A stretch of DNA of 14,618 nucleotides from DASUBV01 sp035763085 (GCA_035763085.1 DASUBV010000190.1:1-14618), one strand, 5' to 3'; positions 5,335-12,957 are shown, counted from the first letter of the stretch. Program-made: numbers and translations. The notes: generated by a model from the letters alone, not told the origin.

Positions 5335-7221
5335 GGAGCCGGCAGGCGGCGGGTCAAGGTCGGATGCCGGGTCCGGCGTGGTCGCCGGCGCCTCCGGCCG
5401 CAGCGCCGCCGCGGCCGGGTCGGTCGGTCCAGAGCTGGCGGTATCAGCGGGCAGGGGGTCGGCAAACACAGGGTCGGCAAGCACAGGGTCGGAAGCGGAG
5501 TCGGCGGACTCAGGTTCGGCAGGCACGGGACCGGACGGCGCGGGACCGGGCGGCACCGAGCCAGGTGGCACCGAGCCGGGTGGCACGGGGGTATCCGGTG
5601 CCCCGGAACCCCGCACTGGCGTGGTTCGGTCGGGTGTGTTGCTGTCCGTCCAGAGTATGCGGGAAGGAGCGCCGCCGTGACCAGGCAGCACCCGCGGGAT
5701 CCCGCCGCCGCGAGCGCGCCGGACCAGCCCGGTCAGCAGCGCGATGGCCACGATCGTCATCGCGGTCAGCGGCACGTACTCGCCCAGCCGGTCAAAGGGC
5801 GTCTGCGCGTGGCCATGCGGCAGCTCCAGCCGGATGGTCGTCGCGGTCTGCTGGTTGCCGTGCAGCCAGTCCAGGACCCGGCCGCGGGAGTCGAAGGCTG
5901 CTGAGTCCCCGGTCAGCGCGGCCTGGACCACCGGCCGGCCGGTCTCCGCCGCGCGCACCGCCCCGAGCGAGGCATGCTGCTCCAGCGCCCAGCTGCCCTG
6001 GAAGGTCGAGTCCGACGTCTGGTAGACGATCACCTGGGCGCCCCGGTTGGCGTCGTACCGGGACATGTCAGGGAAGGCCGACTCGAAGCAGATCAGCGGG
6101 CCGAAGGTCAGCTCCCGGCCATCTCGGAGCGGGGCGCGCAGCACGTGCGCGCCGTGACCGGAGATCATGTTCTGCGATGCGGCCCGGCTGACCGAGGTCA
6201 GCCAGCCCAGCTGGGACCGCAGCGGGATGTACTCGCCGAATGGCACCAGCCGGGACTTGGTGTAACGGCCCTCGATGCCGTGCGGGCCAATCAGCACGGC
6301 CACCTTCGACTTGATCCCGCCCGGGTTCACCGCGTCCTGGCTGGCCAGGATCGGCGCCCCGACCGACGCCGACAGCGTCTGCAGGCGAGTAAGCAGCCCG
6401 GGGTCCTTGGACAAGTCGTAACCGACGCTGCTCTCCCCCCACACGATCAGGTCGGCGCGGGCCGCGGGAGTCTGCGTGGTCAGCCGCTCGCTGGCCGCGA
6501 CGCGCGCGGCCGGTCCCGGGTTCACGCCCGGCTGGACCAGGGCGATGGTGACCTCGCGGGTGACCGGGCTGGGTGAGGTCAGCGCGAAGGCGGCCGGCCC
6601 GGCAGCGATCGCCGCCAGCGCTCCGGCGCAGCCGATCAGCCGCAGCCCCGGGCTCGGGGCGGCCATCGCGATCAGGATCCCGGTGTTCGCCGCGACCAGG
6701 GCGAACGACACCAGCCACACCCCGCCCACGGCGGCCAGGGCCAGGATGACCGGGTGCTGCCACTGGCTGGCCCCGAACACCGCCCACGGCCCGCCGAGGG
6801 CCTGCCAGGACCGCAGCCACTCGGTGAGCAGCCAGGCACTGGGCACCAGCAGCAGGGCGGCCACCGCGCGCCCGGCCGTCACCCGCGGGCGCAGCGTCAC
6901 CCAGACCGCGATCCCGACCCCGGCCCACAGCGCGCCGAGCGCCATCGCGATCAGCAGCAGCCCGGGCCCGAGGTTGGGCACCAGCCAGTACAGCGCGGCC
7001 AGCAGGTAGCCGGCCCCGAACCACCAGCCGCGCACTCCCGCCTCCCGGCGTGTCGGCGCGGCGAGCATCAGCATCAGGCCGGGAACCAGGCCAACCCAGG
7101 CCAGAAAGGCCAGGTTGGGGGCCGGAAATGCCAGCACGGGCAGGGCTCCGGCCAGCAAGACGGCATACCGGACAGGCTGCCCGAAGCCGCTCCGCAGCGC
7201 TGCCCTCGTCCGATGTGCCAC
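5332..7221 (-). CDS. lnt: Apolipoprotein N-acyltransferase (Lnt1) with long C-terminal tail
   Basis: A 629-residue integral membrane enzyme that transfers an acyl chain to the N-terminal cysteine of diacyl-lipoproteins. Residues 1-215 contain about seven hydrophobic helices with the family's WYWLV/GYLLAALYW and GGPWAVFG segments. Residues 222-470 form the extracellular nitrilase domain with the Glu-Lys-Cys triad: E263 in VWGESS, K322 in YTKSRLVPFGEYIP, and C378 in LICFES. A final helix lies at about 484-500. Residues 503-629 are an unusual Pro/Ala/Asp-rich tail with PPGSV and ADPV-type repeats, predicted cytoplasmic. In mycobacteria an Lnt is fused to a polyprenol-phosphate-mannose synthase; no such domain is present here. 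Start GTG 7221 has no clear Shine-Dalgarno sequence. It lies 66 bp after lnt2 and overlaps the ldt RBS, so the three genes probably form an operon. Confidence 0.9.
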   Translation of the reverse strand: MAHRTRAALRSGFGQPVRYAVLLAGALPVLAFPAPNLAFLAWVGLVPGLMLMLAAPTRREAGVRGWWFGAGYLLAALYWLVPNLGPGLLLIAMALGALWAGVGIAVWVTLRPRVTAGRAVAALLLVPSAWLLTEWLRSWQALGGPWAVFGASQWQHPVILALAAVGGVWLVSFALVAANTGILIAMAAPSPGLRLIGCAGALAAIAAGPAAFALTSPSPVTREVTIALVQPGVNPGPAARVAASERLTTQTPAARADLIVWGESSVGYDLSKDPGLLTRLQTLSASVGAPILASQDAVNPGGIKSKVAVLIGPHGIEGRYTKSRLVPFGEYIPLRSQLGWLTSVSRAASQNMISGHGAHVLRAPLRDGRELTFGPLICFESAFPDMSRYDANRGAQVIVYQTSDSTFQGSWALEQHASLGAVRAAETGRPVVQAALTGDSAAFDSRGRVLDWLHGNQQTATTIRLELPHGHAQTPFDRLGEYVPLTAMTIVAIALLTGLVRRARGGGIPRVLPGHGGAPSRILWTDSNTPDRTTPVRGSGAPDTPVPPGSVPPGSVPPGPAPSGPVPAEPESADSASDPVLADPVFADPLPADTASSGPTDPAAAALRPEAPATTPDPASDLDPPPAGS

Positions 7222-7287
7222 GGTTCTATTCTGCGACCAGGGCAGCGCGCTGCGTGCCCGGCCTGCCCCGCGGCCGGGTAGCCAGGA

Positions 7288-9231
7288 TCAGCCAGAGCCG
7301 CGGCGCCGCCGCTCGGCGACCACGCTGGCGATCATCCAGGCGATGGCCAGGGCAGTGGCGGCGGTCAGGATGCCTTCCGGCCATCCGCCCAGCCGGTCAG
7401 CGAGCGTCGTGCTGGTGCGCAGCGGGACCCGCTCCTCGATGACCGCCCGGTGCCACAGGCCCGTGCGGGCCAGGATCTTCCCGTCGGGCGTGATGATGGC
7501 GCTGACCCCGGTCGTGGAGGCCACCACCACTGACCGGTTGTGCTCAACCGCGCGCACTCGTGCCATTTCCAGCTGCTGCAGCGTCTCGCCTGTCTGCCCG
7601 TCGAGCTCAAAGTCGGCGTCATTGGTCTGCACGGTGAGCAGGTTGGCCCCGGCGGCCACCTCCGAGGACACCAGCCCGTCGAAGCCGACCTCATAGCAGA
7701 TCACGTCGCCCAGCTGGACCTTGCCGAGGTGGAAGACCACGGGCCGGTGGCCGGGGGTGAAGTTGACCGGCTGCAGGTCAGGCAGCGAGGTGAACAGCGT
7801 CAGGAACGCGCGGTAGGGGATCACCTCGCCGAACGGGACCAGCTGCCGCTTGATGTAGGCCCGGACCGGGCCCAGGCCGGGCCGCCACAGCTGGCCGGCG
7901 TTGCGTACCGGGCCCTGCAGCACTGCCCCGACCAGCACCGGGCGCCCGATCGCGTCCACGGCCTGAGCGATAGAGGAATAGATAAACGGATTGAGTCGCG
8001 GATCCTGGTCCGTGGAGTTCTCCGGCCAGATGACGACGTCAGGGGCGGGCGCGGTGCCGGCCCGCACCCGGGCCGCCAGCGCCTTCGTGGCGTCGGCATG
8101 GTTGGTAGTGACCGTGTTCGCCCGCAGCAGGTCCGGCAGGCTCCTGGCGTGCGGCACGTTGCCCTGCACCGCGGCCACGACAGCGGACGGAGTCCCCGGG
8201 CCGCCCTCGTCGACCGGCAGCAGGGGCCCGGCCATCGCCAGGCCGATGACAGCGGCGAGGCACAGCGCGGGCACCACCCGCCGCTGCGCGGACCTCGAGG
8301 CCCGGACCCGGCCGGAGCTGGCCGCGGCAGAATCCGCCCGGTCCCCGTCCCCGGCGTCCTGGCTCCGGCCGTCGGCCCGGCCGTCCGCGCTGTCATCCGC
8401 CGTGGCCGCGGCGTCTCGGTCCGGCGAGGCCGGCGTAGCCGGCTGGCTGGCCGTCCCGGTCGGGGCCGTCCCGGTCGGGGCCGCCCCGGCCTGGGCCGCC
8501 CTGGTCTGGGCCGCCGTGGCCTGAGCCGTGTCAGCCCGGGGAGCGTCGGCCCGGTCCTCCTCAGCCCGGTCCTCCTCGGCCCTGGTCTCCTCAGCCCGGG
8601 CCTGCTCAGCTCCCGCTGCCTGGCCCGCCGGCCGCGCCCGGCGGGCCAGCGCGCACCCGCCGGGACCGAGGATCAGCCCGGCAAGGCAGGCTCCGGCCAG
8701 CGCGACCAGGAACGTCAGCGCGGGCGGCCCGGCGATCGCCACCCAGTGCACATCCGGGCTGCTGGCCTGGCTCATCGCCAGCCGACCCCACGGGAAGCCG
8801 CCCCACGGCCAGCGGTCGCGAAGCGCCTCGGCGGCCACCCACCAGCCCGCCACCGCCAGCGGCCAGGCGCGCAGTCGCAGCAGCAGCCGCTGGCCGATGG
8901 CGAGCACGGCGAAGATCAGCGTGTCCGCCACCGCCAGCGCGACCCAGGCGTACCAGGCGACGTTCAGGACCCAGGACAGCAGCGGGAAGAAGAAAGCGAC
9001 GCCGAACACCAGGCCGATGCCGAACGAGCCGCGCAAGCTGCGCCGCCACAGGGCCAGGACTAGCAGTGCCGGCCCGACTGCCGCCAGCGGCCAGAATCCG
9101 CCGGGCGGGAAGGCCAGGGCCAGCCCCAGCCCGCCGGCCAGGGCGAGCAGCGCCGAGATCCAGGCCGCCGGGGCGTGCGCGGCGGGAGCACGCGCGGTCC
9201 GGGCGCTCTCCGCGCGGGACCTCACCAGCAC
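7288..9231 (-). CDS. lnt: Apolipoprotein N-acyltransferase paralogue (Lnt2) with a low-complexity insertion
   Basis: A 647-residue second Lnt. Six N-terminal helices span about 23-190, including FPPGGFWPLA and a WPWGGFPWGRLA segment. A helix at 319-338 precedes the nitrilase domain (345-605), which carries E404 in IWPENS, K461 in YIKRQLVPFGEVIP, C512 in VICYEVGFD, and the conserved QTNDADF and LQQLEMARVRAVE blocks. A last helix is at 620-638. Residues 198-317 are an Ala/Arg/Asp/Glu-rich, repeat-containing insertion in the TM6-TM7 loop, which should face the cytoplasm in the known Lnt topology. GTG 9231 follows GAGGAGG by five bases; an in-frame GTG at 9225 is an alternative with ten-base spacing. 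It is the first gene of the envelope operon. Two Lnts per genome are known in Streptomyces, and which one acts on which lipoprotein is unknown here. Confidence 0.9.
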   Translation of the reverse strand: MLVRSRAESARTARAPAAHAPAAWISALLALAGGLGLALAFPPGGFWPLAAVGPALLVLALWRRSLRGSFGIGLVFGVAFFFPLLSWVLNVAWYAWVALAVADTLIFAVLAIGQRLLLRLRAWPLAVAGWWVAAEALRDRWPWGGFPWGRLAMSQASSPDVHWVAIAGPPALTFLVALAGACLAGLILGPGGCALARRARPAGQAAGAEQARAEETRAEEDRAEEDRADAPRADTAQATAAQTRAAQAGAAPTGTAPTGTASQPATPASPDRDAAATADDSADGRADGRSQDAGDGDRADSAAASSGRVRASRSAQRRVVPALCLAAVIGLAMAGPLLPVDEGGPGTPSAVVAAVQGNVPHARSLPDLLRANTVTTNHADATKALAARVRAGTAPAPDVVIWPENSTDQDPRLNPFIYSSIAQAVDAIGRPVLVGAVLQGPVRNAGQLWRPGLGPVRAYIKRQLVPFGEVIPYRAFLTLFTSLPDLQPVNFTPGHRPVVFHLGKVQLGDVICYEVGFDGLVSSEVAAGANLLTVQTNDADFELDGQTGETLQQLEMARVRAVEHNRSVVVASTTGVSAIITPDGKILARTGLWHRAVIEERVPLRTSTTLADRLGGWPEGILTAATALAIAWMIASVVAERRRRGSG

Positions 9232-9576
9232 GTGCCCTCCTCGGCTGTCACGTCAGGGCAAAGCCGCTGGGCGGCAGTTCCTGCCTGATTTCCCGTTTCG
9301 CCCAGGCCCGGCCCGGCACGCCGCCGCGCACAGGACGGGAGTCCGGTTTCTCGTGAGCGTAGCCGCGGCGCGCGGCCCGCTGGCCCCCGGAGGGTCTGGT
9401 GGTGGCTCGCTCCCAGGCGGCTCGGTTGCGACGGCGCAGCCGGCCGTGCTGCCCATCAGTGTCCAGAAGTGGCGTGTCCATGGAATTGCAGCTATCCACA
9501 GTGATATGGTCGTCACGGATCGTGTGATCACTGCGTCCGAATATCCCCCTGTAGGGCTTCTCGCGAGGTTTTGTTC
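9232..9576. other. 345-bp gap between divergent lnt2 and membrane-protein gene
   Basis: This divergent intergenic region must contain promoters for both flanking genes, but I see no convincing -35/-10 pair for either. It holds a 7-bp-arm inverted repeat, CAGTGAT (9499-9505) and ATCACTG (9527-9533), which could be an operator, and an AT-richer segment (9480-9580). No coding sequence with actinomycete codon bias or RNA gene was recognised. Confidence 0.5.
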
Positions 9577-10281
9577 TTGATCAAGATCAGATATGCGGAG
9601 CTGCCCGCCGGGTTACACGTCCGTACCGAGGCCCGGGGCCGGAGCACGATCATCTACCTGCTGCCCGGCCTGAGCCCGGCCGAGCGCCGGGCTGCCCTGC
9701 TGCGCGCTCGCCGCGGCGCCGACATGGGCTATGGCCCCCCGCTCCCAGCCGCCGGCGTCGCCGGCGCGGTGATGCGGGACCGCATCCGGCACACGATGCG
9801 CAACGGCGCGCTGGCCTTCCGCGCGCACCCGCTACTGCTGGTGCCGCCGCTGATCATCGTGGCCAGCGCGGGCTTGGTGTACGTCATGATGTCCGCGGTG
9901 ACCTTCACCATCAGGTCGCCGCAGGCGGGCGGCCCCTTCCTGCAGCCCGGTACCGCGGCCGGCGCCCAGCCGGGGCAGTCCTCAGCGCCGGGGCTGCCCG
10001 GTGGCCGGGCGGGTGCTCTGGCCGGGCCCTCCGGCTCGGCCAGCGGGTCCGGCGGAAGCGGCGGGCAGGGCGGCCATCACCAGCGGCCATCTCCTCCGCC
10101 CCGTAGCTCGCCCTCGCCCTCGCCGACCGGGTCAGCGCCGGGCTCGCCGTCGCCAACGCCCAGCTCCGGGCCGCCTGGTAGGTCGCCCACGCCGCCGCCG
10201 AGCAGCTCGCCGACCCCGTCCCCCTCTCCGTCGCCCACCTGCCTGATCATCGGCCCCCTCGGTATCTGCCTGAAGCTGTAA
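9577..10281 (+). CDS. Single-pass membrane protein with Ser/Pro-rich stalk, unknown function
   Basis: A 234-residue protein. Residues 1-45 (MIKIRYAELPAGLHV and IIYLLPGLSPAERRAALLR) form a compact domain I have seen at the start of uncharacterised actinobacterial proteins. Residues 66-83 are basic, 85-108 are a transmembrane helix (LLLVPPLIIVASAGLVYVMM), and 113-220 are Gly/Ser then Ser/Pro/Thr-rich, like a wall-spanning stalk. The C-terminus is a hydrophobic cap, CLIIGPLGICLKL, bracketed by Cys222 and Cys231. I chose TTG 9577 because GAGG (9565-9568) lies eight bases upstream. TTG 9571 is in frame but only two bases from that site. The protein is probably N-in with the stalk outside. It is followed by a repeat-rich gap. 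No enzymatic motif is visible, and I assign no function. Confidence 0.72.
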   Translation: MIKIRYAELPAGLHVRTEARGRSTIIYLLPGLSPAERRAALLRARRGADMGYGPPLPAAGVAGAVMRDRIRHTMRNGALAFRAHPLLLVPPLIIVASAGLVYVMMSAVTFTIRSPQAGGPFLQPGTAAGAQPGQSSAPGLPGGRAGALAGPSGSASGSGGSGGQGGHHQRPSPPPRSSPSPSPTGSAPGSPSPTPSSGPPGRSPTPPPSSSPTPSPSPSPTCLIIGPLGICLKL

Positions 10282-10286
10282 CTAGC

Positions 10287-10346
10287 GCCTTCCCTTCTCG
10301 CAGGCTCATCGGCCCAGGCGACGCCGGTGCCCCGCCGGCTCGCTGT
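10287..10346 (+). repeat. 60-bp direct repeat, copy 1
   Basis: This segment and 10385-10444 are the same length and agree at 54 of 60 positions by eye. All six differences are transitions. It begins GCCTTCCCTTCTCGC and ends GCCCCGCCGGCTCGCTGT, five bases after the stop codon of the preceding gene. Its first bases are the reverse complement of the core shared with 144-159. Confidence 0.75.
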
Positions 10347-10384
10347 GCTTGCCGCGCTCCCCGGCGGGGCGCCCTGGAGGCGCC
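10347..10384. repeat. Inverted centre between the two direct repeats
   Basis: The spacer contains CCGGCGGGGCGCC (10361-10373), the exact reverse complement of GGCGCCCCGCCGG in copy 2 and one base off the equivalent part of copy 1. It can therefore fold with either copy, giving alternative GC-rich hairpins. This could terminate the upstream membrane-protein gene. Confidence 0.55.
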
Positions 10385-10444
10385 GCCTTCCCTCCTCGCG
10401 GGCTCGTCGGTCCAGGCGGCGCCGGCGCCCCGCCGGCTCGCTGT
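10385..10444 (+). repeat. 60-bp direct repeat, copy 2
   Basis: Second copy of the unit at 10287-10346, offset 98 bp and 90% identical by eye with transitions only. Positions 10356-10405, which cover its left part and the spacer, match the reverse complement of 138-187 beside the IS110 remnant at 41 of 50 positions. The unit therefore has at least three traces in this window. Confidence 0.75.
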
Positions 10445-10658
10445 CGGTGAGGGGAGGGGGGACGTGGGGCTGATTGCTCTGATAGCGGGCTAAAGCGGGG
10501 AATGGACGGGTTGGGGTTGCTGGTTGCCAGTGGGAGCGCAAGACCGTTCAAGACAAGCGGCGGCGCAGGCGGAAAGCTGAGGCGCGTGGCGCGCGGCGCA
10601 GCGTGCCGTGCTAGCCCAGGGGCACCCCTGGAACCTCAGTAGCGTGGAAGGAGTGGCC
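10445..10658. other. Remaining gap before the EamA gene
   Basis: Non-coding by appearance. It contains a G-rich run (10449-10464) and a compact inverted repeat CCAGGGG-CA-CCCCTGG (10616-10631) about 28 bp before the transporter start. That repeat could be an operator or short hairpin. No clear -10/-35 pair is visible. Confidence 0.45.
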
Positions 10659-11609
10659 GTGAGCCGCCGTGGCTGGGCGATGTTCGCGACGATGGCCGTG
10701 ATCTGGGGCATCCCCTACCTGCTCATCAAGGTGGCCGTCAGCGGCGTTCCGGTGCCTGTCCTGGTGCTGAGCCGGGTCGCCATCGGCGCGGCGCTGCTGC
10801 TGCCGGTCGCTATCCGGCGGCGCCAGCTGGCCCAGTTGCTGCCGCACTGGCGCTGGCTGGGCATCTTCGCGCTGGTCGAGATCATCATCCCGTGGCTGCT
10901 GCTGTCGGAGGCGGAGACCCGGCTGTCGAGCTCGCTCAGCGGTCTGCTGATCGCCTCGGTGCCGATCCTGGTGGCCGTGCTGGCGCTGGCGACCGGCGGC
11001 ACCGACCGGCTGTCGCCGGTCCGGTGGACGGGTCTGCTCATCGGCCTGGCCGGGGTCAGCCTGCTGGTCGGGCCGGGCGTATCGGGCGGTGACGCGCTGT
11101 CGGTCGGCGAGGTGCTGCTCGTGGCGCTGTGCTACGCGACCGGGCCCCTGGTGGCTAGCCGCAAGCTGGCCGACCTGCCGCCGGTGGCCATGACGGCCGT
11201 GTGCCTGGGCTTCGCGTCGGTCGTGTACGCGCCGCTAGCCGCTATGACCTGGCCGGCCTCGCTGCCTTCGGGCAAGGTGCTGGCGGCCATCGCCGGCCTG
11301 GCCGTGATCTGCACCGCCGTGGCCTTCCTGATCTTCTTCGCGCTCATCGCCGAGGCCGGCCCGGCGCGGGCCAGCGTCATCACCTACATCAACCCGGCCA
11401 TTGCCGTGGCCGGCGGTGTCTGGCTGCTCGGCGAGCGGCTGACCACGGCCATGGTTGCGGCCTTCGTGCTGATCCTGGGCGGCTCGGTGCTGGCTACCCG
11501 GTCGGGACGACGGGCCGCGAAGGAGATTTCGGCCCCGCCCGGCACTGCCGAGGCCGGTCCGGTGCCGCACAACCCGGAGGGCCTGGCCAGCCCGGCCTCC
11601 CAGGGCTGA
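10659..11609 (+). CDS. EamA / DMT-superfamily transporter (10 TM)
   Basis: A 316-residue membrane protein with two EamA repeats, each of about five helices, typical of drug/metabolite exporters in the RhaT/YdcZ-like group. The first repeat shows the signature FATMAVIWGIPYLLIKVA (9-26). The second ends with ASVITYINPAIAVAGGVWLLGERLT (238-262), where PAIAVAGGVWLLGE is the classical EamA block before the last helix. A polar 35-residue tail follows. The start GTG 10659 is preceded by GGAAGGAG five bases upstream; earlier in-frame codons from 10608 lack such a site. serS starts 63 bp downstream but seems to have its own promoter. The substrate cannot be predicted. Length and topology are normal. 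Confidence 0.88.
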   Translation: MSRRGWAMFATMAVIWGIPYLLIKVAVSGVPVPVLVLSRVAIGAALLLPVAIRRRQLAQLLPHWRWLGIFALVEIIIPWLLLSEAETRLSSSLSGLLIASVPILVAVLALATGGTDRLSPVRWTGLLIGLAGVSLLVGPGVSGGDALSVGEVLLVALCYATGPLVASRKLADLPPVAMTAVCLGFASVVYAPLAAMTWPASLPSGKVLAAIAGLAVICTAVAFLIFFALIAEAGPARASVITYINPAIAVAGGVWLLGERLTTAMVAAFVLILGGSVLATRSGRRAAKEISAPPGTAEAGPVPHNPEGLASPASQG

Positions 11610-11611
11610 CG

Positions 11612-11627
11612 TGTCCGCGCGCGGACA
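11612..11627. promoter_or_regulatory. 16-bp perfect palindrome between eamA and serS
   Basis: TGTCCGCGCGCGGACA is a perfect palindrome two bases after the transporter stop codon and about 45 bp upstream of serS. Because of the symmetrical centre it is better suited to binding a dimeric protein than to forming a hairpin with a proper loop. A role as serS operator or short terminator is possible, and no factor can be named. Confidence 0.4.
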
Positions 11628-11659
11628 GTAACTGAGCTGCCGCATCGGGGCGTCGCCGA

Positions 11660-11665
11660 TAGACT
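11660..11665 (+). promoter_or_regulatory. -10 box of a leaderless serS promoter
   Basis: TAGACT fits the actinobacterial TAnnnT -10 consensus and ends seven bases before the serS GTG at 11673, where transcription would begin at the start codon. No Shine-Dalgarno sequence precedes the GTG, which agrees with a leaderless mRNA. No strong -35 is visible. Confidence 0.6.
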
Positions 11666-11672
11666 CGCGCCC

Positions 11673-12917
11673 GTGATTGACCTCAAGGCTGCACGGCAGG
11701 AACCCGACGCCTACCGGGCCGCGCTGGCCCGGCGCGGCGCGGCGGAGGACTTCGACGCGCTGCTGGCTGCTGACGCCAGGTGGCGCTCGCATACCGAGCG
11801 CGCTGAGTCGCTGCGCGCGGCGCAGAAGAAGTCGTCCAAGGGCCGGCCGCCGAGCGAGGCCGAGATCGAGGAACTGCGCCGGCTCAAGGAGGAACTGGCC
11901 GCGGCCGAGGCCGAGCAGGCCGCCGCGCGCCAGGAGCGCGACCGGCTGCTGGACCGGATCCCCAACCTGCCCGACCCCACCGCGGCCGACGGCATGGACG
12001 AGGAAGACTCGCAGCTGGTCCGGACGTGGGGGGAGCAGCCGCAGTTCAGCTTCCAGCCGGTGGAGGCGACCGAGCTGGCCTCGCCACGCGGCTGGATCGA
12101 CATGGCCAGGGGCGCGCGGCTGTCCGGTTCCCGGTTCGCCTACCGGATCGGCGACGTCGCGCTGGCCGAGCAGGCGCTGTACCGGTACGTCATCGACAAG
12201 CTGACCGGCCGGGGATTCCTGCTCGTCCTGCCGCCGGTGCTGGTCGGCGAGCGGGCCATGTACGGCACCGGGTTCCTGCCCACCGAGGAGTCCAACCTTT
12301 ACCAGCTGGAGAAGGACGGGCTGTACCTGACCGGAACCTCCGAGGTCGCGCTGGCGGGCATCCACGCTGACGAGGCGCTGGACGTGGCTGACCTGCCCGC
12401 CCGCTACACCGCGTTCACCACGAACTTCCGGCGCGAGGCCGGCGCGGCCGGCAAGGACACCAAGGGCATGTTCCGGGTGCATCAGTTCGACAAGGTCGAG
12501 ATGTATGTCTACTGCCTGCCCGAGCAGTCGACCGCGTTCCACGACGAGCTGCTGTCGTATGAGGAGGAGATCGCCCGGGAGCTGGGCCTGCCCTACCGGG
12601 TCATGAACATCTCCGTCGGCGACCTGGGCGCCCCGGCGGTCAAGAAGTACGACATCGAGGCCTGGTTCCCGGTGCAGCAGCGCTACCGCGAGATCACCTC
12701 GTGCTCGAACACCACGGACTACCAGGCCCGGCGGCTGAACATCCGGTTCCGCCGGGACGGCAAGCTGGAGTTCGCGCACACCCTGAACGGCACCGGAGCT
12801 ACCGCCCGCGCCCTGCTGTCCATCATGGAGAACTTCCAGGACGAGGGCGGCCGGGTGGCGGTGCCCGCGGTGCTGCAGCGCTTCGGCGCGCCGCAGTACC
12901 TGGGCCGCTCGGAGTAA
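11673..12917 (+). CDS. serS: Seryl-tRNA synthetase
   Basis: A 414-residue class II aminoacyl-tRNA synthetase that charges tRNA(Ser) with serine in the cytoplasm, close to the usual length of about 420. Residues 1-100 are the N-terminal domain beginning MIDLKAARQEPD, with the long antiparallel coiled-coil arm (about 35-95) that grips the tRNA(Ser) long variable arm. The catalytic core shows TGTSEVAL (220-227, serine pocket), motif 2 with FRREAGAAGKDTKGMFRVHQF (252-272), ITSCSNTTDYQARR (341-354), and motif 3 LNGTGATARALLSIMENFQ (371-389, Arg379). GTG 11673 is the start because homology begins at MIDLK and a -10 box lies seven bases upstream, implying a leaderless transcript. The methyltransferase gene follows after 40 bp and is probably cotranscribed. 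Confidence 0.97.
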   Translation: MIDLKAARQEPDAYRAALARRGAAEDFDALLAADARWRSHTERAESLRAAQKKSSKGRPPSEAEIEELRRLKEELAAAEAEQAAARQERDRLLDRIPNLPDPTAADGMDEEDSQLVRTWGEQPQFSFQPVEATELASPRGWIDMARGARLSGSRFAYRIGDVALAEQALYRYVIDKLTGRGFLLVLPPVLVGERAMYGTGFLPTEESNLYQLEKDGLYLTGTSEVALAGIHADEALDVADLPARYTAFTTNFRREAGAAGKDTKGMFRVHQFDKVEMYVYCLPEQSTAFHDELLSYEEEIARELGLPYRVMNISVGDLGAPAVKKYDIEAWFPVQQRYREITSCSNTTDYQARRLNIRFRRDGKLEFAHTLNGTGATARALLSIMENFQDEGGRVAVPAVLQRFGAPQYLGRSE

Positions 12918-12957
12918 TCGCCTTGCCCGCGACGCCGCCCGCGGCGAGCATGGCGGG

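Noticed and set aside
4338..6191. 617-codon open frame on the plus strand opposite ldt and lnt1
   Set aside because: Antisense shadow; composition is dominated by Arg, Gly and Ala with no recognisable domain, while the opposite strand encodes intact enzymes.
7540..9063. 507-codon plus-strand open frame opposite lnt2
   Set aside because: Antisense shadow of a gene with an intact catalytic triad; its repeats only mirror the Lnt2 low-complexity insertion.
9492..9500. CTATCCACA, one base from a DnaA box
   Set aside because: A single site with no cluster, no dnaA/dnaN nearby and no AT-rich unwinding region; expected by chance.
10077..10541. Minus-strand open frame across the direct repeats
   Set aside because: It is an Arg/Pro-rich reading of the repeat and of the antisense of the Ser/Pro stalk, with no start signal or family resemblance.
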